This document shows positions 53,538 to 64,000 of a stretch of DNA of 64,000 nucleotides, piece by piece. Every line of letters begins with the position of its first letter. Positions within the stretch are counted from its first letter, which is position 1. The notes under the pieces are model-generated. The model was not told the DNA's origin and made no database searches. It saw nothing but the letters and a program-made list of their open reading frames with translations. A program made the translations under genes and the position numbers. Source of the DNA: Onthophagus taurus (Eukaryota > Arthropoda > Insecta > Coleoptera > Scarabaeidae); contig NC_091976.1 of assembly GCF_036711975.1 (NCBI RefSeq), positions 34,348,001-34,412,000 on the forward strand, in the 5' to 3' direction.

Positions 53538-55078
53538 CAGGGTGCCCATTATGTATGGAATATTGTATATATCTTGGCAAGTATCAACTTTATAAAAATA
53601 CATTTTATACAAAAGTTGGTTAGTATTTTATTTGCCATAATAAGACACCATTCAATTATCAATTATTTAACTGCAAGGCAGTGGCCCAATCTATCATAAA
53701 AGGCTTGAAAAGAATTTCTTAGCGATCTGGGAGAAATAGCTGCAGCTTCATCTTTTATTCGTTGCTCTAATTCTGTCAGATTTTGAGGTCGGTTTACATA
53801 AACTTTAGATTTTAAATATCCCCAGAAGAAGAAATCGCAAGGTGTAAGATCCGGAGATCGGGGTGGCCACTCTACAGACCCTCTTCTGCCTATCCAAAGG
53901 GCCGGAAATACCGTATCTAAATATCGGCGTACATCTAAATGATAGTAGAGGTTGAAACCAAAGATCATCAAGATTTTCTTGGCAAGCTGGGATAATTTGC
54001 TGTTGCAATAATTGTAAATAACGGTGACCAGTTAGAGTACCTCGAATAAAGAAAGGTCCAATTATGTGATCTGCACAAATTCCCACCCATACGTTTAATT
54101 TCTGGGTGTTTGAGTATGATTTTGAATCATCCAATGGGGATTTTTAGCGGCCCAATATCGAGAATTTTGCTTATTTACATTACCATTTAAACAAAACGTA
54201 GCCTCGTCAGAGAAAACCATATTATTGAGAAAATTTGGATTGCTGTTGATTCGCTCCATCATAAATTCACAAAATTCAACACGTCGACCGTAGTCATCTT
54301 CGGATAATTCTTGCAATAAAGTCGGTTTGTACGGATGTAAATTTTCTCCATGTAATGTTTTGTGTATTGAACCTTTACTTAGAGCATGGTTTAAACATAA
54401 CTGACGAGTTGAAATGTTTGGATTTTCTTCGATTTCTATGAGAATATCGATCTTTTTATCTTCATCTGTTGCAGATCTCTGCGGACCAGCCTTTGGCAGA
54501 TCTTTAACGTTACCAGTTTCCCTAAAACGTTTCGAAGTTTTGCTAACTACTGATTGAGTGATTGGTTCTCGATGTGAATAACGCTCATTGAAAATTTCAC
54601 ATACTTCTAATTGTGTTCGTTTGCGATCCCCATAACCGACCATAATTAAAATTTCTATGCGTTCAGTTTCTGTTAAATGAACCATTTTTCCTTTTTTGAT
54701 CTACCAACTTATTTAAATAAACAAGATCAATAGCTTACATTCAATTGTTAGGACAAATAAGATTTCGGATATCTAGATTCATGTTATTGGCAAAATTAAC
54801 TTAATAAACTGTTTTTACATTTTTTTCAAAAATTTTCTAGTATAAGCGTACTAAAATTTTACGTCATCGTAAAGAGAAAAAAAAATCTCTATCAAATGAG
54901 CCTAACGAAAGGGTACATTGCCATTTAAAAAAAATTAAATGTTATTCGTTGCTCATTTGTTTTCTGAAATAAAAACAATTGAATGGTGTCTTATTATAGC
55001 AAATCAAATATTAAACAACTTTTGTATAAAATGTTTTTTTGTAAAGTTGATACTTACCAAGATATATACTATATTCCA
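53538..55078 (-). mobile_element. Decayed mariner-like transposon with ~105-bp inverted repeats
   Basis: The left repeat 53556-53660 (TGGAATATTGTATATATCTT...) matches the right repeat 54975-55078 in reverse, with scattered substitutions. The left end is preceded by CAGGGTGCCCATTATGTA (53538-), while the outermost about 18 bp of the right end has diverged or been lost. The transposase is on the minus strand. Confidence 0.85.
53663..54685 (-). pseudogene. Mariner-like transposase with deleted second catalytic Asp
   Basis: The N-terminal helix-turn-helix starts MVHLTETERIEILIMVGYGD (54685). A paired second HTH follows (KGSIHKTLHGENLHPYKP), then MVFSDEATFCLNGNVNKQNS (first Asp), a frame change near 54.1 kb, and KLNVWVGICADHIIGPFFIR. 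At about 53.95 kb the reading goes from DDLWFQ straight to YHLDVRRYLDTVFP, skipping the QDGAPPH block. A small deletion with frameshift therefore removed the second Asp. It ends WPPRSPDLTPCDFFFWGYLK (third Asp) and LGHCLAVK-stop at 53663-53665. It is not functional. Confidence 0.88.
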
Positions 55079-57141
55079 GTATATGAAGGAAGTATATAGC
55101 GCTAGTTTATCAAACAAGAATGTACAATTCAATTCAATCAATAATATGTCGCGTCGTTTCATATGAAAATCATAATGTTATAAAATAAGCTTGAGCTTTA
55201 TCTTCGTACGTCAATTATCTAAATACCGAATTCAATGTTTCAACAGCAACTTTCAATGATTATCGATCAAACGCCTGGGTAAGTGATGTTCTTGTTGACA
55301 GGCGTTGACATTCGCCTGTTCGGGCCTATAAATAACTCGCGATCAACCTGGTCGAGAATGTTGGGGCGGTTCTGGCGGGATTACAACGTCATCAGGCATT
55401 CGAATGTCATTCGAAGGCTGCTGTACGTTTCGTGGATAATGCAACCTGCACTTTGCCAATTATCTGTACGTATTCGAACAGCGGTCGACCATGAGTATCT
55501 GTCGGCGGCTTCGCGCTATCGATTTTGGCGGAGGCGCCGGAATATAAAGAGTATATAAAGAGTGAATAATGTCCGCGTTACGTCCAAACGGTTTCATCAT
55601 AACGCGAATTTAAAAGAAAATTAATAAAAAAGGGTATAAAGAAGGGTAAAAAAAGTAAATATTTTTCCATAAATATGGGAAATAACGAGACGCGCTTCGT
55701 TGATGCTTTCTAGTTTGACAAGCTTTCAATCCGCAATCACATATTCATAAAGCCGGGGACGGAAAGCCAGCTGTGTTTATATTAATTCCCGGCAATTTGA
55801 GTGCAGAGACGAAAAAAGAGAGAAACTGAGCCCATCGGTTGTGCACATCATGTATTTATTCATACGTCTGCTTTTAGCGTTATTTATTTTCGAGGCGAAC
55901 ACATATACCGCGACGGCGGCAGTGGCGTAGCATCGATCGACCCCGAAACTGGGGGGAAACGTGAAAACACGACGCGCAATTAAAAATACCTCGAATAGAA
56001 TTATAATAATATTTCAATAACGAGTAAACTAGTAAATGTAAAATGATAAGGACAAGTAATTAGAAAAACGTTAAGTTTCTTAACTATCTCGAGTTGGGAT
56101 GTTATTTAATTTTGAAATGCGTTGTTGATTATGTTATGTTTGGATTCAAGGTTACAAAAAAAATCCTATATGTATTCATCAGAGGATGAGTCCATTATGA
56201 CGATGGGCGGGCATTTGCCATACATATAAATTGCGCCCTAATGAGCACGGTGGCAAATTTATCATTTACGCGACCGATGCTTCTGCGACAATTCGCCCTC
56301 CTACTGCACTCATTAACGTTAATTTATAATTTAATAAATTTGACCATCGACAAGCTCGCCCCTAATGCGGACTCGACGTCTCTCTGCGCGCTCAATAAAT
56401 TAACAATTGCGGCGTGACAGTTCGAAATACGTTCGCGCTGCGACCAGATATTCGCATTATTTTTTGCGAATCATTTTCAATTATACGTAAAAACTAGAAA
56501 ACTGAGCGACGTTGATGTTAATTCGCATAGTATTACAATCAGATCTGACTCTTTCTGGGAGTTTCCACTCCCAGAAAGGCAATTTTAAACGACGCGATTA
56601 TACGGAAAGAGTAAACAGACGGGATACTTGAAATTCCCGAGTTTTTCCAACGCCCCGAGGGTTGTTCGTCGTTTTTCCGGGACTGCCGGGATTGAGTTGG
56701 CCGCGTGCCGATAAGCAAATGCGAAGGTCCGGGTCGATAATTCTCAACGGGACGAGTGCAGTGCACCTCTGATTTCCACTAGGACCAATAAAACGCGGAG
56801 CACAAGTTTAACAATATATATCGCCAATTTTCATAGCTGATTTATGTTCGTTACTTTCTAACTCTTTTCCCAATTAATCGTGCTCACACTCGAAACAAAC
56901 CAACCCCTAAATTTTCTCACCCGAATCACGCAATATCCCCCATCTGGCGCCCTACAGTTTACTGTCAGCACAAAAACGTTATAACTGCCGAGGACCCGAA
57001 ATGGATCCCTCGTTGGGGATATTTTAATATTTGGGACAATGGAAATGATGATATAGGGTTGGTTGCGGTATGAACGAATATTTCGATTTATCACATTCAC
57101 AACCAAAACCAGTGTTTACTATCATCTATTACCAATAAATA
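55079..57141. other. Noncoding DNA with CpG-rich parts
   Basis: No gene recognised. The frame at 55283-55558 has no motif. GTCGGCGGCTTCGCG near 55500 resembles GGCGGCTTCGCG near 37750, a short shared word of unknown meaning. CpG-rich unique DNA at 55.8-56.8 kb may be regulatory. Confidence 0.4.
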
Positions 57142-57143
57142 TA

Positions 57144-59289
57144 CAGGGTGATTCATAAGTAATGGGCCAAATTGTAAATGTACGTTCAGGAGGCCAAAAT
57201 AATAATATTTTCATTAACAATAATGGGTCTTAGTCTGCTCCTTACTGAGATACAGGATGTTAAAGCGAAAAAAATAAAATAGATTTTTGTTAATAGATCA
57301 GCTACTTTTCTACATAATGACTCATAGTTGACTTATAGTTTTTGTAAGGGTAAACAATAATGTGTGAGAGGATTTGAGTTAACTCGTAGATGTCGCCACA
57401 TGCGCCATATGAATTAGATGAAATCAGCTACAAATTTTTTATCGCTCATTATTTTACAACATACTTGTTTAATTTGGATAGCCCCATCATTTCTGTAGAA
57501 AAAATCTATACTTGTTTGATCTTGAAAATATTAACGATTTTCGAGATATTTGAATTTTACTAATTCACAACACTACATTTCACGGTGGTCGACGTAGCAT
57601 TAATCTGTTAAGACACAAGCATGGCATGGAATGTTGACATTTACCTAACCGTAATTGATAATTGATAACAATATTAAACTGAAACCATAAAAAAATTACG
57701 TAATAAAACAATTTATTGTACGCCAGTTAATAAAACGAAATACAACATTAGAACAGACTTGAACTAAGACCACTTACGACAACTGTTATCAAAACCTACA
57801 TGTTAATGTTGTGCGAAGTTAAATTAAATTTAAGCTTAATTATGAGCTACTGCAAAAGGTTTTCAACATGACCACCACCAGCATTTATACACGCATTTAA
57901 CCGTTTGGTTAAGGATTGTCTGACTTTAAAAAATGTAGCAGGATTATTTCGTATTGAATTGGCTGCATCTTGAATTCTATTCCATAACTCGTCTCGTGTA
58001 TTTATAGTAGGTTCAGCATAGACCATTGATTTCATGTAACCCCACACATAAAAATCAAGTGGATTAAAATCGGGACTGCGAGGTGGCCACTGAAATTCAC
58101 TACCACGTCCAATCCAACGGTGAGGGAATGTTTCATTCAGATGTTCGCGCACAGCACGTGAAAAATGTGGAGGAGCACCGTCTTGCATGAACCACATATT
58201 TCTTCTTAGTTGTAATGGAAGATCTCCCAAGAGGTCGACTAAGTCATTATTTAAAAAAATTAAATATGACTCTCCATTTAAATTAGGAGGTAATTCAACT
58301 GGGCCCAGTAATGTATTGCCTATTACACCGCACCACACATTTATTTTAAACTCGTGCTGGAAATGTCTATCTTTTTTTAAACGAGGGTTTTCGGTTTCCC
58401 AGGCATGACTATTTCGCCAATTAAAAACTCCGCGTCTGGTAAAGGTTGCTTCATCCGTGAAAAGAATGTTATTTAGGAATGTTGGATTATTATTCAATTT
58501 TCCTTTTAGCCACTGACAAAATTGAACTCTGATTCGATAATCTGTTGGAAGTAAATTTTGCACAGGTATAAAATGATAGGGATATAAATTTTCCTTGTGT
58601 AAAATTCTAGTCACGGATGGTTGGCTTATTCCAGTTGCTGCAGACAATCGACGAGTGCTTATTTCAGAATTTTGCGCAATTCTTACCAAAATTTCATCTT
58701 CTTGCTGCGGAGTGATAATCTTAGGACGTCTTGTATGATATTTTGGACGAAATGAACCTGTTTCACCCAATCGATTATAAATATTTTGAAATATCTTCCG
58801 GTTTGGCTGCCTTCTGTAAGGGTACATTTCACGATATTTTCTGGATGCTGCTTGCCCAGAAAAACGTTCTTGTGCGTAAACGCATAACATGTCTCTCATT
58901 TCTTCGTTTGAAAAGTGATTATGTCTCGGCATTTTGATTTATGTTAGGACAAGAATGAATCAGTTTACTTAACAATAAAATGTTTTAAACTATTCATTAA
59001 ACATATGTTATATTCATTATTCATATGGCGCATGTGGCGACATCTACGAGTTAACTCAAATCCTCTCACACATTATTGTTTACCCTTACAAAAACTATAA
59101 GTCAACTATGAGTCATTATGTAGAAAAGTGGCTGATCTATTAACAAAAATCTATTTTATTTTTTTCGCTTTAACATCCTGTATCTCAGTAAGGAGCAGAC
59201 TAAGACCCATTATTGTTAATGAAAATATTATTATTTTGGCCTCCTGAACGTACATTTACAATTTGGCCCATTACTTATGAATCACCCTG
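57144..59289 (-). mobile_element. Apparently intact mariner-like transposon with 271-bp inverted repeats
   Basis: Ends are CAGGGTGATTCATAAGTAAT and complement. Inverted repeats 57144-57414 and 59019-59289 are the same length (271 bp) and nearly identical over their length on inspection. TA lies on both sides (57142-57143, 59290-59291), within TATA on each side. Total 2,146 bp with one uninterrupted transposase ORF. Intact ends plus an intact ORF make it the best candidate in the window for a recently active autonomous element. Confidence 0.92.
57847..58932 (-). CDS. Mariner-like (IS630/Tc1/mariner) transposase, full length, 361 aa
   Basis: ATG at 58930-58932, stop at 57847-57849. Residues about 8-55 form an N-terminal helix-turn-helix (NEEMRDMLCVYAQERFSGQA, RKYREMYPYRRQP), like that of arthropod DUF4817 proteins as I recall them. 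A second HTH covers about 88-125 (EISTRRLSAATGISQPSVTR). The DDE/D core has Asp160 (FTDEATF), Asp251 (FMQDGAPPH) and Asp288 (PPRSPDFNPLD), i.e. 36 residues between the second and third acidic positions. Between them are INVWCGVIGN and LLGPVELPPNLNGESY. The C-terminus has ACINAGGGHVENL. The protein is expected to bind the inverted repeats and cut and paste the element at TA sites. All three catalytic residues are present with no internal stop, so it may be functional. Confidence 0.92.
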   Translation of the reverse strand: MPRHNHFSNEEMRDMLCVYAQERFSGQAASRKYREMYPYRRQPNRKIFQNIYNRLGETGSFRPKYHTRRPKIITPQQEDEILVRIAQNSEISTRRLSAATGISQPSVTRILHKENLYPYHFIPVQNLLPTDYRIRVQFCQWLKGKLNNNPTFLNNILFTDEATFTRRGVFNWRNSHAWETENPRLKKDRHFQHEFKINVWCGVIGNTLLGPVELPPNLNGESYLIFLNNDLVDLLGDLPLQLRRNMWFMQDGAPPHFSRAVREHLNETFPHRWIGRGSEFQWPPRSPDFNPLDFYVWGYMKSMVYAEPTINTRDELWNRIQDAANSIRNNPATFFKVRQSLTKRLNACINAGGGHVENLLQ

Positions 59290-59291
59290 TA

Positions 59292-61418
59292 TAAATCAAC
59301 ATTTAATGGATTTAAAAAAGTTGGTTCTTGTAAAATATACAGTTCATTACTTCGGGAATTCCATCATACCCTCTCGGAATTATCGGGATTTTCTGAAAGA
59401 AATTGCTTGACCTAAATTCAATGCAATCGGTAATTTGGTAGTAATCTCGTTCGGAGTTTATTTTCGCGACAAAGGCTGCATTAGGCAAACCGGATATTTT
59501 TATACAATAATTCGTCGTAGCTGGGAATTGTAGAACTTCTTTGATAACAAGTTCTCCGATGGCGCGCAACGAGTACTGATAATTTCAAAGAGGGGGAAGC
59601 TCGGGGTAAGTTTGATTTATTTTATGGGTCCCGTTTCGAAAAGCAATTACCGGTAGGTGGAAACCGCTGTAAGGACAAGGAATTAAGGACGCTGCGAGAT
59701 TCCATTGTAAGAAGAGATAATAGGATTAACAATTGAATACCGATTGCGGGGGATCCCCGTTATGACCAGACCGTCCTACACGGTTTAATTAAAATTAAAT
59801 CTATAAAATAAGAGCTATTAGTTTTACGTTTCAATTCCGGGTTGTGACGCGGTCGCGGTTTTGCGATATAACCGGGAGATTAAATTAACGATAAAAAGTT
59901 TTCAATTCGCTTTTGGTGAGTCGCCTTTTTACCACTAACGAGGTACGTTTTTGTCGTAATCACCTGCTGCCCGCGGAATTTAGCAACACGGACGGCATTA
60001 AACCCATAATAATTTAAGGGGACGGCACTGCACGTTAGCGGGTAAATAATGCCACCCTCCTCTTTACCCTCGCCCACCCTCATCGCTTTACCGTAGTCGC
60101 GCCCGCAGGCGACCATGTTTTCGGTTAAATAACGTAATATATAGATGGCGTAATGGTTATGGTCGCCCGGTAAGGGGTAGTTAAAATATCCGGGATTCGG
60201 TTTCGGATACCTGCAGGTGGTTTAAGCTTAAAACCACATCATTATCATTAAAAATAAAAATCGTTAATCAAAAATCTTTATTTTTCTAAATCCTCGGACT
60301 GGATTTTTGGGTATCGATCGTCCCTTAAAAAGCGGTTAATCTAAATTACAAATTGTCCCGCGAAATGTCCACTTAACCCGATGCCATGGAACGCTATCGG
60401 AATTCTAAATTCCATCGATCGCGGATTACGCGAGCAAATTACTCCACTTTCAAAGTGGGTTTTATACAAGGCCGCGCCGTTATTTAATATAACCACGATT
60501 CTTCGTTCATCCATTTCATAGTATTGTGTATAGTCGTCCAAAACGAAATTGCGGAGGATTTACTTCCCGATCGATTTTAAATCCACTGTTTTCAGAGTCG
60601 ACTGGTGGCCTTTGAAACCCAAATCACGCGGTCAAGAGGCTTTTGAGCTTCGTACTCTTTCCTTTTTGCGTTACGAAATCCACCGGTCTGAGGTTACCCG
60701 GGGTTCCCTCCATCAGCGAAAATCGTTGACAGAAGAAGAGCATAGCTTCAAATCCGGGCGCGAGTGTAATCCGGGACACGGTAGGTCTCAGTCGACGAGA
60801 GACGACGTTTAATTTCTGGGGCAAATATGCGCATTTTTAACGTGCGGAAATAGGAATGGGAGGCGACCGACTTCATCGAGTTCATACATTTTAATTCCGC
60901 GCTTCACACGCCTTAATTTTCGCAATGGAAAACTTTAATAATCTCACCGGGCAAAAAAAAATAAATGCCCGGCGATCCAGTCAAACTACCCCCGGACCAA
61001 GCTATAATAAAACTTTGTCGCCCCCATAGTTCCCGGGAAGTTTTCCGGGAAACTGTAAAGACGCCTCGTTACATCGAGTCCTGGCGCCGGCTTTAATGTC
61101 CGCGAGATGGGACCCGCGACCCGCCGGAGTTGTAAAAATTTCCTCCTTCGAAGATATCCTACTTTTCGTAGCCATTCAATTTCCTAAATTCGAACTCGTT
61201 TCGAATGTAATTAATTTTTATCATAAAACTTTTAACATTTAACCCAACCACATTTCGATTACACTATTACAATTTACAATATTACCGTGACGTTATTAAA
61301 TTACCTTAGGTCACGTCACTCACAATGATAAACAGCGTGTACATACATGTTCGTGCAACCCTATTATATCCATCAAATAGTTAAATGAAAAAACTGAATT
61401 ATAGTGGATCTAATAATA
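59292..61418. other. Noncoding CpG-rich unique DNA
   Basis: No gene recognised. Several overlapping short frames (59312-60824) lack motifs. It may contain conserved regulatory sequence. Confidence 0.4.
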
Positions 61419-61420
61419 TA

Positions 61421-61812
61421 CAGGGTGTATTTGAATGACTGCAACAAACTTCAAGATATGAACGACTTCAGCTCCCTCTAAAACACTACACCCCTCTAAA
61501 AATGACGGAAGATTTTGGTTTAATTTTTTTTTCTCAAAATCCATAAACGCTAGGAAAATGAAATTTTGGGAATATGTTTAACTCATAATAGGGCACATTT
61601 CGCCCTATTTGTACTTTCAATTTCAAAATTTCATTTTCCTAGCGTTTATGGTTTTTGAGAAAAGAAAATTAAACCAAAATTTTCCGCCATTTTTGGAGGG
61701 GTGTAGCTCCTTATTGGAGCCGAAGTCGCCCATGGTTCATATATCAAAGTACCTTTAAAATTCACTAAAAAATCGCCCCTTAAAGTTTGTTGCAGTCATT
61801 CAGATACACCCT
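61421..61812. mobile_element. Fold-back MITE with CAGGGTG end
   Basis: It starts CAGGGTGTATTTGAATGACT (TA before it at 61419-61420) and ends with the near-complement AGTCATTCAGATACACCCT, followed by ATATAT. Pairing extends through TTCATTTTCCTAGCGTTTAT and its complement to a central GGGCACATTTCGCCC hairpin, so nearly all 392 bp can fold. No ORF. Confidence 0.85.
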
Positions 61813-61888
61813 ATATATATCACATTTCAGTTTGGATTTTTTTTGTTCAATTACTTTAATATAAAAGGATTGGTTTTATCGTTGTCAG

Positions 61889-64000
61889 AAACAGCCCCGG
61901 ATCTACAATATTTTTTAAGCGGGGCAAAAACTGAAAAATGCCGCCCCCACCCACTTATATTTATTTTTACCTTTATATCTATATAATTTCAGCTATCAGA
62001 TGTCCATTAATTGATTGACATTTGGACATAGCTTACATAGGCCTTCCGGAAATAATGCATCCATCGCTGTTCTTTCTGTGTTAAGCCTATTTATTCACAG
62101 ATGTATAGACATGAACGTGAAGGATAAATATTTTATACACAGCACAGGATATTATTTAAAATAAAAATATGTATAATAAAAATAAAAATCAAATATATTA
62201 TAGCTTTTGTGAATTGAAATTACAATTTTACTCTTTGAGCTTATTGTTCAGCAAATAAATCTATGGCCTTGTCATAATTTAACTCGTGTGCAATTCGATT
62301 TTCTATATCTAAGATTGCAAGACTCGATAAACGTTCTTGGCACATAGAAGATCGAAAATAATTTTTAATTAGTTTTAGTTTGCTAAAACTTCGCTCACAG
62401 CTTGCGGATGTAGTAGGTAGCGTACAGTAAGTTCGCAGGGCAATACAAATATTAGGAAAAGCATCTTGCAAATCATGCGCATAGATCTGTTGCAAAAGAT
62501 AGAAACCGTTATCCTTTTTTATATCACCAAATAAAAGCGGAGCTTGCTCTTTAAAAACGTAGAGTTCCTGGCAGAATTCAACTCGCTCGTATTTTTGAGC
62601 CAGATCTGCTCAATACTTTTGCAGTTCTTCAATTTACATTTTCAAAATATTAGTACCATTAAGAAAAGCAAAATTCAAATTCAGCATGGTAGCACAATCA
62701 AATCTCTTTTTAATTTCTGATATTATTCGATCAAATACCATCATTATTTCTTTAGAAAATAGTTAAACAGGTTGGAGTGTTTGTAATTCGTCTTCACACA
62801 TCTCATCGAAATGTTTTTTACGTTTACGTTTGCGGATATTCCATTATATTTTGTCTCATTTTTTGCAAAGTTTTGAGCAGACCATCCATTAGTGCGACGG
62901 AACGGGCAAGGATAATATCTTCTTTCTGAATTTCTATATTCACTCGATTGATTTCGCGGAGAATATTCGCCCAAATAGTTAAATTAACAATAAATTTAAA
63001 ATCCTTTATAGCAGTTAAGAGATGACATGCCTCGTACTTAGCTTCTGGAGCATGAGAAGTTTGCTTAACTTCTTCTAAGGCTTCCGCTATTTCTGGCAAA
63101 TTATTTAATAGGGCATTCACAGCAACATGTTTCGCCGGCCATCTCGTCTGACTACTTCCTTTTAAATTTGTTTTAACGCATTTTTTCATAATGTCCCACC
63201 TGGTAGCGGAGCCAACAAAAAAGCAATCTACTTTTTGAATCACTCCAAATAGGTTAATAGCTTCCTGGCATGATGAGGCAGAATGAACACCTACAAGATT
63301 TAAGGAGTGAGCCAAGCACGGTACGAACTTGGCCAACTCATTCTTTTCTGCAATCCTGGCTTGTACTCCTTTATGGATGCCGGCCATATTGGTCCAATAT
63401 CTAAATCATCAACTGCCAATTTTTCTAAAATCTGTTGACAAATGTCCTCTCCTGTCTTTCCAGCAATTTCTATGAAATTAATGAACCTTTCTTTTATTTC
63501 ACACACATCTCCAGTTCTTTTTACATATCGAATTACCTGGCTCATTTGTTCTGTATGGGATCTGGAGTGCAGTCGAACATTATAGTGTAGTATTTGGCTT
63601 CTTTGATGTCATTTAAAATGCTATTTCTAACTGTTTTTTGCCATTATGTTAATCATTTCATTCTATATTGTCTTTGATAAATATGATACTTATCCCTTTT
63701 TAAGTGTTCTAATTGAAACTTAAGAGTTGAATTATGTTTGGCGAGCAGGGAAATTAAGTTCAAGAAGTTACCTTGACTAGGCTGAGGACATTGTGTGATG
63801 AGAAGAAAGGCAGTTTGTGGATAGATACAATACACCATCCATAACAATACGCAGGATCTGTCTCCATTTTTCTTTCTCTAAGTGAATTACTCTCTCAATG
63901 TCTTGATCAATACCCTGGCATGATTTCATTTGTTGTACCCGTGTTTTCCACTTGATCATACACTCTTTGGGCATTTGAGTTGCCTCGTGTTCGGTTAATC
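61889..64000 (-). mobile_element. hAT transposon of the ZMYM1-like type, right-truncated by the window
   Basis: A minus-strand transposase occupies 62.24-63.97 kb. The 3' end near 61889 reads CAGCCCCGGATCTACAATAT followed by a GGGGCAAAAA stretch, resembling the CAGnGGCGGATC termini of these elements. The 5' end is beyond the window. Confidence 0.75.
62241..63974 (-). pseudogene. Decayed ZMYM1-like hAT transposase
   Basis: Read 3' to 5' on the plus strand. An N-terminal zinc-finger/DUF4371-type region (IHLEKEKWRQILRIVMDGVL, NFLNLISLLAKHN) is spread over two frames. MSQVIRYVKRTGDVCEIKER and LAVDDLDI follow (DDE core region with the first Asp). Then AKFVPCLAHSLNLVGVHSAS (the conserved CxxH motif of hAT), ATRWDIMKK and TRWPAKHVAVNALL. 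The C-terminal dimerisation domain is TLPTTSASCERSFSKLKLIK and RLSSLAILDIENRIA, stopping at 62241. Frameshifts near 63.85, 63.6, 63.35 and 62.8 kb and an eroded segment 62.5-62.8 kb show it is dead. Confidence 0.82.

Noticed and set aside
55283..55558. 91-codon open frame
   Set aside because: No recognisable domain; sits in unique CpG-rich DNA without promoter or poly(A) support.
60740..60765. TTCAAATCC, resembling a tRNA T-arm / Pol III B box
   Set aside because: No matching A box, acceptor stem or cloverleaf could be built around it.

Overview
The window is animal nuclear DNA, most likely from an insect and plausibly a beetle. It has short spliced exons with canonical GT/AG junctions, TATA/TCAGT core promoters and AT-rich introns. 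It also carries a very dense load of insect-type transposable elements: IS630/Tc1/mariner relatives, hAT, Penelope, Gypsy, and I-like, CR1/L2-like, Jockey-like and RTE-like LINEs. The species assignment is inference. There are no prokaryotic features.

Host genes, left to right. (1) 834-1626 (+): the last two exons of tyrosyl-DNA phosphodiesterase 1. (2) 5972-8404 (+): a small TATA-driven Gly/Cys-rich protein gene, split by a 5'-truncated LINE. (3) 8653-14285 (+): a two-exon, 383-aa single-pass membrane protein of unknown function; its 4.5-kb intron holds a three-level nest of DNA transposons. (4) 19267-27091 (+): a sperm-tail PG-rich repeat (ODF3/STPG/CIMAP-like) gene. It is built from many ~110-bp exons, each coding one repeat, and has two alternative terminal exons. 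(5) 43796-44227 (-): a small membrane-anchored RING-H2 protein with one 57-bp intron. Two further core-promoter/first-exon candidates sit near 34.4 kb and 48.1 kb in CpG-rich unique DNA.

Repeats. A 189-bp satellite (about 9.6 copies, partly dimeric) lies at 16.1-18.0 kb. A 122-bp satellite (about 11.5 copies, itself built from ~40-bp subunits) lies at 29.2-30.6 kb. From 24.1 to 27.0 kb, inside the last intron of the PG-rich gene, there is an almost perfect 2.9-kb palindrome made of two head-to-head Penelope-like copies, each with an identical 283-aa GIY-YIG ORF and a hammerhead-ribozyme-like 3' motif. A second Penelope copy (27.6-28.9 kb) is followed by a truncated MITE, the satellite, a deleted Gypsy element with a 5-bp target duplication, and arrays of a TAGAACTA/hairpin repeat that recurs at 3.3, 32.4-33.2, 45.3, 47.5 and 53.0-53.3 kb.

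The right half (35-64 kb) is mostly unique CpG-containing noncoding DNA interrupted by elements. These are LINE fragments (35.5-37.4, 39.8-40.5, 42.7-43.5, 45.3-47.3 kb), a Tc1 element (51.6-53.0), a decayed mariner relative (53.5-55.1), an apparently intact mariner relative with 271-bp inverted repeats and a 361-aa transposase (57.1-59.3), fold-back MITEs (39.3, 61.4), and a decayed ZMYM1-type hAT transposon running off the right edge.

The most notable items are the Penelope palindrome with ribozyme-like motifs, the intact D-36-D mariner-like element and its CAGGGTG-ended relatives, the LINE-split Gly/Cys gene forming a chimeric ORF, and the exon-per-repeat sperm-tail gene with competing last exons.
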